Source: DATFTF01 sp963825175 (lineage in GTDB: Bacteria > Acidobacteriota > Thermoanaerobaculia > UBA5066 > Gp7-AA6). From it: a stretch of 64,000 nt of DNA. The notes beneath the pieces were generated by a model, which searched no databases, was not told the DNA's origin, and saw nothing but the letters and a program-made list of their open reading frames with translations. Of this stretch, positions 7,564 to 16,734 are shown in pieces; positions within the stretch are counted from its first letter, which is position 1; every line of letters starts with the position of its first letter. The position numbers and the translations under genes are program-made. Location of the stretch: contig CAWGSA010000004.1 in NCBI GenBank assembly GCA_963825175.1, forward strand, positions 197,637-261,636, in the 5' to 3' direction.

Positions 7564-9033
7564 ATGAAGAAAACCTTAGTAGCGTGTTTGGCGGTCGCCG
7601 CCCTGTTCGCCATTGCGACCAGCGCGAGCGCCATCACGTGCACCGTTGATCAGCGTCCTGCTGCGACGCTGCTCATCCCGTATTTCCAGGCGACGTTCAA
7701 CGCGGACGGAACGATCCTGGGAACGGGCGCGGCCTCTTTGGACACCCTCGTGACGATCGGCAACGCTTCGGCGAACCCGATGCTCGCTCACGTCAACGTG
7801 TTCAACGACCGGTCCGAGCTCGTCCTCGACTTCAACGTCGCGTTGACCGGCTTCGACATCCAGTCCTGGTCCATGGCCTCGGTCCTGCGCGGAAACCTCC
7901 CGCAGACCCCGGTCAACATCTCGCACATCTCCGCGACCAAGGACTCCCACCAGGTCACGATCAGCGGCGACGTCTGTCAGCGCAACGCGGCGGCTCCGGT
8001 GTACCCGGCGCCCGGCGGCTACCTGCGCGTGAACCCGACGGCTCCGGCCACCGGTTTGGACAACACCCTCGCCACGACGGTGTACCAGGCTGGACCGTTT
8101 GCCTCGGCCTTCCTGTTCCAGGTCATCGACTCGCTCGACACGACGCCGGACACCAACACGTGTAACGGCCCGGTCGACCAGACGATCACCAACCCGATCC
8201 ACGGCTACGTGACGATCGATCACGCCAACTACTGCAACCTCTCCAACCCGAGCGACCCGGCGTACTACACGCAGGACGCGATCGGAATGGAGAACAACCT
8301 GTGGGGCGACTACATCTTCACCTCGGGCGCCGGCGTCGGCACGATGGGCTTCCCGGCCGTCGCGATCGAAGCCGATCCGAGCCTTGCGGATGGAGCCGTT
8401 CCCATCACGGCGCAAAACCGCCGGACCTTCTACCGTCGCTATGTCACGGCTGCCGACGGCGCCGCTTGCGTCAACCCGTTCCCGCTTCCGCAGAGCGCGT
8501 GGGATTGCGGCGCTGGCGACCAGCGCGAGCCCCTGGGCCTCAAGTACGCGGCCCGCTGGCTCGACTCCGCCCCGGCTGCCACCTCCTTCTTCAACGTGTG
8601 GCGCGCTTCCTCGGGCAGCCTGACCGACCTGTTGGGCACTCCGTTCGGGGATTGCACGGACACCGAGCCCACGGTCACGTTGACCTTCTATGACGAGGAC
8701 GAGAACACGGTGACGAGCGGAACCTGCCCGTCGCCCTGCTCGAACCCGCCGCAGGAGATCCCGCTGGAGACCCAGCGCATTCCGATCTCGACGTTCACTC
8801 ATCCGGCCGGAGCGGCTGGTTGGGTCAACATGAGCTTCTTCAACGGTTCTGGCCCGAACAGCGGAGCGCTGGATCAGGCGTACGTGACGTACGACTTCCA
8901 GGGCGCCGCGATCTTCCTGTCCGCTGGCTCGCCGGCGGCTCAGCTGGATCCGTCCGAGTGCAACCCGTTGAGCGTTGTCGGACCGCCGATCACCCTGCCG
9001 GTCATCCCGGCGATCGTCGGTACTGGTTTCTAA
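7564..9033 (+). CDS. Abundant-type secreted protein, family unknown
   Basis: A 489-residue protein beginning MKKTLVACLAVAALFAIA, a textbook signal peptide with cleavage after ASA (about residue 23). The mature part is Thr/Asn/Asp/Pro-rich, has scattered cysteines (for example CNGP, CPSPCSNP) that could form disulfides, and contains no enzyme motif I recognise. The start is fixed by GAGGAG (7549-7554), 9 nt before ATG 7564. A near-perfect terminator follows immediately (9049-9080), so this is a monocistronic unit. The strong signals suggest high expression of an envelope or extracellular protein. The function is unknown. Confidence 0.8.
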   Translation: MKKTLVACLAVAALFAIATSASAITCTVDQRPAATLLIPYFQATFNADGTILGTGAASLDTLVTIGNASANPMLAHVNVFNDRSELVLDFNVALTGFDIQSWSMASVLRGNLPQTPVNISHISATKDSHQVTISGDVCQRNAAAPVYPAPGGYLRVNPTAPATGLDNTLATTVYQAGPFASAFLFQVIDSLDTTPDTNTCNGPVDQTITNPIHGYVTIDHANYCNLSNPSDPAYYTQDAIGMENNLWGDYIFTSGAGVGTMGFPAVAIEADPSLADGAVPITAQNRRTFYRRYVTAADGAACVNPFPLPQSAWDCGAGDQREPLGLKYAARWLDSAPAATSFFNVWRASSGSLTDLLGTPFGDCTDTEPTVTLTFYDEDENTVTSGTCPSPCSNPPQEIPLETQRIPISTFTHPAGAAGWVNMSFFNGSGPNSGALDQAYVTYDFQGAAIFLSAGSPAAQLDPSECNPLSVVGPPITLPVIPAIVGTGF

Positions 9034-9048
9034 TCTCTGTTTCTTCGA

Positions 9049-9084
9049 GTGGGCGGGACGAAAGTCCCGCCCACTTTTCTCTCT
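9049..9084 (+). terminator. Strong intrinsic terminator
   Basis: Perfect 11-bp stem GTGGGCGGGAC / GTCCCGCCCAC (9049-9059 and 9064-9074) closed by a GAAA tetraloop and followed by TTTTCTCTCTCT. It lies 16 nt after the stop of the secreted protein gene. Confidence 0.93.
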
Positions 9085-9095
9085 CTCGGGAGGAA

Positions 9096-9131
9096 GAAGG
9101 TCTCGCTGGTTTTTGGAAGGTCTCGCTGGTT
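9096..9131. repeat. 16-bp direct repeat, 20-bp period
   Basis: GAAGGTCTCGCTGGTT is present at 9096-9111 and 9116-9131. The stretch lies between the terminator at 9049 and the PKD protein gene at 9295, with no gene in it. Confidence 0.75.
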
Positions 9132-9294
9132 GAGGAAGGTCGCTCGGTAGCAAAACTAAAACGGATCCGACGCACACCGGGCTTGATTTCAAATCCCTCC
9201 GTGTCATCCCGAGGGATCTGAAGTCAGGCTTCGGATGAGCCGACAGCGGACTATCTGTGCACCCGGTGCTCGGTCCCAGGGAGGATTCTCGGTC

Positions 9295-12200
9295 ATGTCG
9301 GTCATTAACACTCTCGCCAGGGTCGGTCGTTCGGTGGTCCGTCCCCGCGCGTTCTCACTGGCCTCGCTCGCCGCGCTTCTCGTGGCCTCGTCGCTCGCGG
9401 CACAGACCGTCCAAGTCACGGTCCCCGGCACGGCGTCGCTCAAGACGGGCCAGATTTACTTTGGAAAATATGTCGCTCACATAACCGACTACGGGTTTCT
9501 CTGGCTCGACACGAGCACGCTCGCCGGCGGCTACATCCCGGTCTTCGGCAAGTGCGGAACCGGCGTGGCCACGCCCGTAACGAATCTTTATGCTGTGAGC
9601 GACTGCAACGGCATCGGGTCGCTGGGCATCACCCCCGACGGCAGCACGATTGTGGCCAACAACTTGAACCGGCAATGCTGGGTCACACAGAAACCCTGCG
9701 GCGGCCAAAGGATCAACGACGTCGAGGCGTTCGCCTTCCAGGTCGGGACGTGGAGCTATATTCCGACCTGGAACCTTCAGGAGCCGGGAAACACTCAGGT
9801 CGCGGACCCTCAGGGCAGAACCTGGGACGCGAGCTGCACGCCTCCGAACCCTTCAGGGAGCCTCTGCACCTGGACGGCCAGCGGCAACCCGCTCGCGCCT
9901 CCGACGAACGCCGCCACCGCCACGAACACATCGGCCGCCAGCCGCACCGACAAGACCAACTACTTCGGAGACATCTGGACGCTGCAGGACACGTCCGCGT
10001 CTATTCCGCTGATCGATCAGGCGCAGTGGGACTTCCGCTACGGCGCTTCTTTCGTGCCCGACCTGACGGAATTGCCGCCGGTGACGCTTCCGGGCGAAAC
10101 GCACACGTTCGCGTTTCCCTGTGATCCCGCGGGGACGCCCGCCGGCAGCATCGCGACTGGCGCCAACTGCTGGGCGAGCGTCGGAAGCCCGACCACGACC
10201 GGCACCTACCAGTTCGCGCTGCAGGACCACAACATCAACGGGGTCTCCGCGCCCTTCGTGTCCTCGCCGGCCAGCGTCTCTCCGCCGCAGATCTTCATCA
10301 ACGGCTCGACCAGCGCGTCCAATACGACGCTGCAGGTCCTGACCGGCGGGACGGCCGACGCGAGCCAGACCCAGGGGAACACGTCCAACGCGACGTTCAC
10401 CTGGACGTTCAATCCGGGAGGCTCGCCCACCTGCACGCAGCCGTGCCGCATCGTCAACGTGCCGATCGGCGCGAGCACGTATCTCTTGACCGTGGCGTAT
10501 CCGGGCGGCTACACCGTGAACCTCTCCGGCGGCGTCACCCAGACCGACCTCGTTCCGAGCTTCACGCTCGCGCCCAACCCGGTCCTGGTCTCCCCTCCGG
10601 GGCAGATCACGGTGACCAACAAGATGCAGAAGAGCGCGTCGGCGACGCTGAACTCCGTCGACTGGCTCTTCGCCAGCGGCGCCTGCGACGGCCGGACCAG
10701 CATCGCGACGAACCCGCTCGCGGGGACGTTCCTGCCGGGCAACGGGACCGCGCAGGTGACCGGTCCGTCGGCCGCCGGTTCGTACTGCATGTACCTCCAG
10801 TACAACTTCATCGGCAGCTCCGGCGCCCAGTCGATCGTCGCGGGCGTTCCGTTCACCGGCACGACGTGGGCCCCGAATCCCCTCGTGAGCGTCACGACGG
10901 ACAGCGCCGGGAGCTTTGTGGCCTGCTCGTTCGTCCCGTGCGCGCTGAACACGAACACGACCTACTACCTCTTCGACGCCGAGACGATCCCCAACGGGAT
11001 CACGCATCCCGGCTCTTCCTGGAAGTACAACGGGAACGCGATCGGAAGCGCTCCGGGCGCCGGTCCCTTCACCTGGACGACGCCCTCGGCCCAGTGCACG
11101 GTCAACTGCACGCTCGAGCTCGACGTCCAGGGTGTGGCCGGCACGCGCGGCATCACGCTCTCCAACGCCGGGCCGCCGCCGCCCAACAACCCGGTCGTCT
11201 CCATCTCGGGACCGAGCTCGTTGAACGTCGGCCAGAGCGGGACGTTCACCGCGAACGTCTCCAACGCCAACGGGACGATCACGTACTCGTGGTTCTTCGA
11301 CGGCGACGTGTTCCCGACGAGCGGCGGCGTCTCGATGGCGCACTCCTGGTCCACCAACGGCTCTCACACCGCGAGCGTCACCGTGACGGCTTCCAACGGC
11401 ACCGGCAACGCGTCGCATCCCGTCAGCGTGATCGGCAATCCGGCTCCGGGCGGAGGCCTTTCCGTGACCCCGTCCCAGACGTCGGGCACGACCTTCACGG
11501 TAGGCCGCGGCCAGGCGGTGACGTTCACCGCCTCGGAGGCCAACGCCGCGCAGTGGGGCTGGGACTTCGGCGACGGGACCGGCGCGGGAGGCGCGTCCAG
11601 CCGCAGCGTCGTCAAGGCCTACTCCGCTTTCGGCACCTACAACGGAACGCTCCTGGTGTACGCGGACGGCGTGCACAACAGCGGCCTGGCCATGACCAAC
11701 TTCACCGTGGTCGTCGGCGTGCCGCTTCCGTCGACCGCTTTCACCATCACGGGGGCCACGCAAAATCCGGCCACCGGCGCGTTCGACACCGAGGTCGGAC
11801 GGACCCTCACCTTCGTTGCCTCGGAGCCCTCGGCCTCGGTCTACTCCTGGGACTTCGGCGACGGCACCTCCACGACCGGGCAGACCGTCACCAAGGCCTA
11901 CACGTCGACGGGAACGCTCACGGTCCGCTTGACGGTCACCGGCGACGGATTCAACAACCAGGGAACGACCAGCGGAACCCAGGTCTTAAACGTCAATCCG
12001 TCCACGTTCCGGGCGGCGATCGTGCCGGGCGTGGCGCACCTGGATGACGGGACCACGACATGGGCCACCGACGTCTCCATCACCAACGCCGGCACCGGCT
12101 CGATGACCCTGAACCTGGCGTTCGTGCCTCTGCAGGGCGACGCCGCGCCGCCGACCATGGATCTCTCCCAGCTGGCCTTCGGCACCGACATCACGCTTCC

Positions 12201-14154
12201 ACAGGGAGGCACGTACTCCGCCACCGACGTGGTCAGCGCCTTGAACGGCGGCGGCAACAAGGGCACGCTGGTCATCAAGTACACGGGCGGGAGCGACGCG
12301 CCCCTGGTTTCGACGCGCGTCTACTTCGCTCCGAAAGTCAATCCCACCAACATCTCCTACGGCTCCGGCCTGCCCGCGTACCAGGTCGACGCCACCGGCA
12401 AGATCTCTCCGCAGGGCTTCCAGTCCGTCGTTCTGGACGGGGCGCCTCCGTCGGGCGGCTCGACGGCCGGGATTCTGGCGCTCGAGGACTTCGGGGTGAC
12501 CGTCACGATGGCGGGCACCGGGACCGGCACGGTCACCAGCAGTCCGTCCGGGATCAACTGTCCCGCGACCTGCACGGCTTCCTTCACGTCCGGACCGGTG
12601 ACGCTGGGCGGTATGGCCGACTCCGGCTCGACCTTCGTGAGCATCACCGGCTGCGATTCCTATCCTCTGGGTGCATGCGTCATCAACGGCGCCAAGACCG
12701 TCACCGCGACGTTCAACGCGTCCGGGGGCGGCGGCGGCGGAGGGGGCGGCGGAGGCGGAGGCACGAACTACCTGCTTTCGATCGCCAAGGGCGGCACGGG
12801 CTCCGGCACGGTCACCAGCTCACCGGCGGGGATCAACTGCGGCGCGACGTGCAGCGCGGCGTTCGCTTCCGGAACGTCGGTGACGCTCACGCCCGCGGCG
12901 GCCGGCGGCTCGAACTTCGTGGGTTGGGGCGGGGCGTGCTCCGGCACCAGCGCCTGCACCGTGACGATCTCGGCGACGACGACGGTCAACGCGACCTTCA
13001 ACACGACCGCCTCGCAGCCGCAGGGGGATCAGCTCCTGATCGGCCTGCGGTCCGATCCGCAGTACCGCTTCGGCGTCACGCTCTTCAACGCGGCCGGCGC
13101 GACCGGCTCGTTCCGACTCTCGGCGCTCGACGAGAACAGCGCCGCGGTTCTGATCAATGACGGAGCGGGCGGCCAGAACAACGCCGCCTATCGGGATTTC
13201 TCGATCCGCCCCTACCAGCAGGTGTATCTGAAGAACGACGATCTGGGCTTGAACGACCCCAACCGCCGGTACGTCCTGAAGGCCACGCGCACGTCCACCT
13301 CCGGCACCCTTCTGGCGTTCGGAACGGCGCTCGACCGCAAGACCAACGACCTGGTGCAGGTGGCCGACGACAGCCAGGCCTCGCCGGCCGACGCCGGCAT
13401 CGTCTCGTACTGGGTGGCCGGGGTCTCGCGCTACGACTCCTCCTATGGCGCGCACTGGCGCACGGACCTGCGGATCTACAACCGGGGCACCGCTCCTCGG
13501 AACCTGTACTTCGAGTACGACTTCTCCAACGACGGCCAGACCGAGCACGTGGCCAAGGTCGGTCCGCTGGCGATCAGCCCGAACGATCTGCTCACGTACG
13601 ACGACGTCATCACCTCCCTGATGGCGCAGGATCACAGCGTGGATCTCTCCGGCAGCACCGCCGGCATCCTTCGTATCTACTATCCCGAGGACGCCGACTC
13701 GGCCGCCAAGCCCCTCATCATCGGCTCGCGCAACTACGACGACGAACCGACCGGAACGGCCGGCTCGCAGCTGTCGGTCTACACCCACAACCAGTCGGCG
13801 AGCCCGGGTCAGAAGCTGATCGTGCCGGGGGCGGAAGAGAGCGCCAGGTACAGCTCACGGATCGGCGTCTTCAGCATGGACGCCGGCGCGGTCTCGGGGC
13901 GCATCGTGGCCGTGGCTCCGGACGGGACCGAAGTCGGATCCATCGGGTTCCAGGTTGGCGGCACGCGGGGTGACGGAACGGCCGTTCCTCGCTACGGGCA
14001 GATTCCGTTGACCGCCTTGACCGGCTTCGCCAATCCGAACGTTCCGGTCTCGATCCGGATCGACCAGGTCGGCGGCGGACGCGTCTCCTCCTACGTCTTC
14101 ACCGTGGACAAGGTGACGCTCGACACGAATTTCATTCAGGCTTTGCCGCAGTAG
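9295..14154 (+). CDS. Large secreted protein with PKD domains and bacterial repeat modules
   Basis: A 1,619-residue protein. ATG 9295 is chosen because GGGAGGA lies 8 nt upstream and a signal peptide follows (core SLASLAALLVASSLAAQ). Roughly residues 1-630 are Thr/Asn/Ser-rich with no clear family. Three PKD-like Ig-fold domains follow (about 633-900), the second and third with the diagnostic WDFGDG. Then comes a beta-rich segment with AAIVPGVAHLDDGTTTWATD. Two copies of a module with GTGTVTSSPxGINCxATC lie near 1,080 and 1,165, separated by a 13-Gly linker (nt about 12,724-12,762). A C-terminal region of about 380 residues has no known family. It is probably an extracellular adhesin or matrix protein. 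A terminator follows. Confidence 0.88.
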   Translation: MSVINTLARVGRSVVRPRAFSLASLAALLVASSLAAQTVQVTVPGTASLKTGQIYFGKYVAHITDYGFLWLDTSTLAGGYIPVFGKCGTGVATPVTNLYAVSDCNGIGSLGITPDGSTIVANNLNRQCWVTQKPCGGQRINDVEAFAFQVGTWSYIPTWNLQEPGNTQVADPQGRTWDASCTPPNPSGSLCTWTASGNPLAPPTNAATATNTSAASRTDKTNYFGDIWTLQDTSASIPLIDQAQWDFRYGASFVPDLTELPPVTLPGETHTFAFPCDPAGTPAGSIATGANCWASVGSPTTTGTYQFALQDHNINGVSAPFVSSPASVSPPQIFINGSTSASNTTLQVLTGGTADASQTQGNTSNATFTWTFNPGGSPTCTQPCRIVNVPIGASTYLLTVAYPGGYTVNLSGGVTQTDLVPSFTLAPNPVLVSPPGQITVTNKMQKSASATLNSVDWLFASGACDGRTSIATNPLAGTFLPGNGTAQVTGPSAAGSYCMYLQYNFIGSSGAQSIVAGVPFTGTTWAPNPLVSVTTDSAGSFVACSFVPCALNTNTTYYLFDAETIPNGITHPGSSWKYNGNAIGSAPGAGPFTWTTPSAQCTVNCTLELDVQGVAGTRGITLSNAGPPPPNNPVVSISGPSSLNVGQSGTFTANVSNANGTITYSWFFDGDVFPTSGGVSMAHSWSTNGSHTASVTVTASNGTGNASHPVSVIGNPAPGGGLSVTPSQTSGTTFTVGRGQAVTFTASEANAAQWGWDFGDGTGAGGASSRSVVKAYSAFGTYNGTLLVYADGVHNSGLAMTNFTVVVGVPLPSTAFTITGATQNPATGAFDTEVGRTLTFVASEPSASVYSWDFGDGTSTTGQTVTKAYTSTGTLTVRLTVTGDGFNNQGTTSGTQVLNVNPSTFRAAIVPGVAHLDDGTTTWATDVSITNAGTGSMTLNLAFVPLQGDAAPPTMDLSQLAFGTDITLPQGGTYSATDVVSALNGGGNKGTLVIKYTGGSDAPLVSTRVYFAPKVNPTNISYGSGLPAYQVDATGKISPQGFQSVVLDGAPPSGGSTAGILALEDFGVTVTMAGTGTGTVTSSPSGINCPATCTASFTSGPVTLGGMADSGSTFVSITGCDSYPLGACVINGAKTVTATFNASGGGGGGGGGGGGGTNYLLSIAKGGTGSGTVTSSPAGINCGATCSAAFASGTSVTLTPAAAGGSNFVGWGGACSGTSACTVTISATTTVNATFNTTASQPQGDQLLIGLRSDPQYRFGVTLFNAAGATGSFRLSALDENSAAVLINDGAGGQNNAAYRDFSIRPYQQVYLKNDDLGLNDPNRRYVLKATRTSTSGTLLAFGTALDRKTNDLVQVADDSQASPADAGIVSYWVAGVSRYDSSYGAHWRTDLRIYNRGTAPRNLYFEYDFSNDGQTEHVAKVGPLAISPNDLLTYDDVITSLMAQDHSVDLSGSTAGILRIYYPEDADSAAKPLIIGSRNYDDEPTGTAGSQLSVYTHNQSASPGQKLIVPGAEESARYSSRIGVFSMDAGAVSGRIVAVAPDGTEVGSIGFQVGGTRGDGTAVPRYGQIPLTALTGFANPNVPVSIRIDQVGGGRVSSYVFTVDKVTLDTNFIQALPQ

Positions 14155-14223
14155 GTCAGGGTGCGGAGGACCGCAGGGTCCTCCGTCGAGGGACGGTCGG
14201 GAAGGAAGGTCTCTGATTCGAGG

Positions 14224-14251
14224 GCCCCGGCGCGAGCCGGGGCTTTTCTTT
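14224..14251 (+). terminator. Intrinsic terminator after the PKD protein gene
   Basis: Perfect 8-bp stem GCCCCGGC / GCCGGGGC (14224-14231, 14236-14243) with a GCGA tetraloop, followed by TTTTCTTT. Confidence 0.92.
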
Positions 14252-14356
14252 GGCCCGGCCCCGACGGCCACGGCCGCGATTTCGTACAAGGTACAGAAGG
14301 TACAATGGCTAAGTTCTTGCGTCATCGGCTTCTTTGAGGATGAACAAGCGCGCAGG

Positions 14357-15454
14357 ATGAGCAAGCTGGAATCGTTCGTCGCCGACCCGCCGGCATCGAC
14401 CGGGAGCATCGTCTCCCCGTACCTTCACGACCGCGGGAGCGTCCTGTACAACCCGTTGACGGGCGACTCGATCCCCAAGGACGGGGAGGACTATCGGGCT
14501 CTTCGGTCGCTCGCGGCGGGAGAGGAAGCGGCCGCGGCGGCGCTGGAGCATCTGCGCGCGTCCCGCTTCGTGATCGACGACCTCGACGCCGAGACGCGGC
14601 GCAGTCATCTCCTGTACCTCTCCCTCGAGACGTGCACGAGCTGCAACCACCGCTGCCCGTTCTGTCCCGTCTCGGTGGATCCCCGCGACCGCACGGTCAT
14701 GAGCCGGGAGCTCTTCGAGTCGATCGTGGACCAGGCCGTCGCCGTGGGCGGTAGAGGGGTCCTGGTCTTTCTCTCCAACTACAACGAGCCGACCGTCGAT
14801 CCGCTCTTCGAGGAACGCTGCGCCTATCTCTTCGCGCGCGGCCTCTCGGTGTGCATCCTGACCAACGCCTCCCAGTTCTCGCCCGACCGCGCAGCGAGGC
14901 TGGTTCGGATGGGGCGGTTCCATTACATCGGGATCAATCTCCCCACGCTCGACCCCGAGCGGTACCGGGAGCTGCACGGGACGCGGGATCTCGACCGGGT
15001 GCTGGCCAACGTCGACGCCCTGCCGGCCCGCGAGCTGGCCAAGGACACGGCCATCGTGGTGCTGGGAGCGGAGGACGACGCGCACCGGCGGGACGTCGAG
15101 GCGATCCGCGCGCGCTTCGAGCCCGGGGGATGGCAGGTCAAGCCCTTCCGGATCCGCAGCCGGCCGGCCAGCGGCACGTTCGTTCCCGAGCCGCCGGCCA
15201 AGAAGAAGCTCAGAGGCTGCGAGCTCATGGGCTCGCGGCCCTTCGAGCACCTGCACGTGACCGGAACGGGGACGGCCGTCCTGTGCTGCCAGGACTACTA
15301 CGAGCGGCTGGTGGTGGGAGATCTGAAGCGGCAGTCCGTGGCCGAGATCCTGGGAGGGGAGACCATGGCCCGCCTGCGACGCTGGACCTACGGCGTGGAG
15401 GAGGCGCCGGAGGATTTCCTGTGCCGGCGGTGCGAGTTCGCCCTCGGCGAATGA
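14357..15454 (+). CDS. Radical SAM protein with SPASM-like C-terminal cysteines
   Basis: A 365-residue protein. The radical SAM CxxxCxxC cluster motif is CNHRCPFC (about residues 96-103), preceded by the ETCTSC strand. A C-terminal set of cysteines (CELMGSRPF, LCCQDYY, FLCRRCEF) resembles a SPASM or twitch domain binding extra Fe-S clusters. The N-terminus (SPYLHDRGSVLYNPLTGDSI) is reminiscent of a PqqD-like fold, but this is weak. Such enzymes modify peptides, sugars or cofactors. No precursor peptide gene is visible nearby. The gene leads the glycan cluster, 25 nt ahead of the Wzt-like ATPase, so a role in surface-glycan modification is more likely than a RiPP. Confidence 0.85.
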   Translation: MSKLESFVADPPASTGSIVSPYLHDRGSVLYNPLTGDSIPKDGEDYRALRSLAAGEEAAAAALEHLRASRFVIDDLDAETRRSHLLYLSLETCTSCNHRCPFCPVSVDPRDRTVMSRELFESIVDQAVAVGGRGVLVFLSNYNEPTVDPLFEERCAYLFARGLSVCILTNASQFSPDRAARLVRMGRFHYIGINLPTLDPERYRELHGTRDLDRVLANVDALPARELAKDTAIVVLGAEDDAHRRDVEAIRARFEPGGWQVKPFRIRSRPASGTFVPEPPAKKKLRGCELMGSRPFEHLHVTGTGTAVLCCQDYYERLVVGDLKRQSVAEILGGETMARLRRWTYGVEEAPEDFLCRRCEFALGE

Positions 15455-15462
15455 TCCGACCT

Positions 15463-15478
15463 ACAATATCCATATTGT
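15463..15478. promoter_or_regulatory. AT-rich inverted repeat abutting a start codon
   Basis: ACAATAT-CC-ATATTGT (15463-15469 / 15472-15478) is a perfect 7-bp inverted repeat in an otherwise GC-rich region. It ends 1 nt before the ATG of the ABC ATPase at 15480. No Shine-Dalgarno is present. It could be an operator for a dimeric repressor or contain a promoter (TACAAT). The function is inferred. Confidence 0.5.
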
Positions 15479-15479
15479 C

Positions 15480-16734
15480 ATGACGGATCTCGCGGTGCGG
15501 GCCGACAGGATCTCCAAGACGTACAAGCTCTACGATTCGCCGGGCGACCGGCTGCGGGAGCTCATCCTGCGGCGTCCGCGGCACCGGGACTTCTTCGCGC
15601 TCTCGGACATCTCCTTCGAGCTGCCGCGCGGCGGGGCCTTCGGCGTCATCGGCGAGAACGGCGCGGGCAAGTCGACCCTGCTCAAGATCGTCGCCGGAAC
15701 GACGCAGCCGAGCGCCGGGAGCCTCGTTCACCGCGGCACCGTGGCGTCGATCCTGGAGCTGGGCATGGGCTTCCACCCGGAGTTCACCGGGCGGGAGAAC
15801 GCGCGCTTGAACGCCGCGCTTCTGGGCTTGGGCGGCGGCGAGATCCGCGCGCGCCTCCCGCGGATCCGCGACTTCGCCGAGCTCGGCGACTTCTTCGACC
15901 GGCCGGTTCGGACCTACTCGTCGGGAATGGCCCTGCGGCTGGCGTTCGCCGTGGCCACCCACGTGGACGCCGAGATCCTCATCATCGACGAGGCACTGGC
16001 GGTGGGGGACGGGTATTTTCAGAAGAAGTCGATCGACCGGATCACCGAGTTCCACAAGCGGGGCGGCACGCTCCTGTTCTGCTCCCACGCGCTCTACTAC
16101 GTGGCCATGCTGTGCGACCGGGCCATCTGGCTGCAGGCAGGGCGCGAGGCGGCCTCCGGCCCGGCCGTGGCCGTGGTGCGCAAGTACGAGGCCTTCCTGC
16201 AGGACAAGGAGCGCCGAGCGTCGGAGGCGGCGCCGGTCTCGCCGGTGACGACGGACGGACGGCGTCCCGCGCTCCTGACCGACGTCGTGGTGCACGACGG
16301 CTCGGGCTATCCGCGGGTCGAGTTCGGAGCGGCCGAGTCTTTTGCCGTCGACGTGGCGTTCGAGACCGCCGATCCGGACCTCGCGTTCCACGTCCGCGTC
16401 GGCATCGACCGCGAGGACGGCGTGCAGGCCTTCGCCATGGACACGCGCGGGCGCGCCGTGGGCGCCGATGCGCGGCCGCGGCCGGTACCGCGTGCGGCTA
16501 CACCTTCCCGAGCTGCCGCTGGCCCAGGGCGAGTTCAAGGTCTACACGTTCTTGACCGACGAGAAGGCCCTGCACCTCCACGACATGCGTGTCCTGGATC
16601 CCGGATTCACCGTCGCCCCGCCCGACTACACCGTGGGCCTGATGCGGCCGCGCCATACCTGGAGCCTCGTCGAGGTGGTGCAGGAGCGCGACGCCGCGGC
16701 GCCGGAACCGGCGGTCACCACGGGCTCGGCTTGA
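15480..16734 (+). CDS. Polysaccharide export ABC ATPase (Wzt/TagH-like), frameshifted
   Basis: The energising subunit of a surface-polysaccharide exporter. Walker A GENGAGKST lies at about residues 57-65, the signature is YSSGMALRL (the degenerate LSGGQ of this subfamily) and Walker B is ILIIDEALAVGD. The N-terminal DRISKTYKLYDSPGDRLREL is the classic Wzt/TagH beginning. After about residue 265 there is a beta-sandwich C-terminal domain (DVAFETADPDLAFHVRVGI) like the Wzt carbohydrate-binding domain. The reading frame breaks near 16,466-16,490 and resumes in the next frame (YRVRLHLPELPLAQGEFKV), ending at TGA 16734. One extra base explains it. The partner permease is probably at 4801. Confidence 0.88.

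Noticed and set aside
14357..15454. RiPP biosynthesis cluster around the radical SAM gene
   Set aside because: No precursor peptide, protease or dedicated RiPP transporter is visible, and the neighbours are glycan genes.
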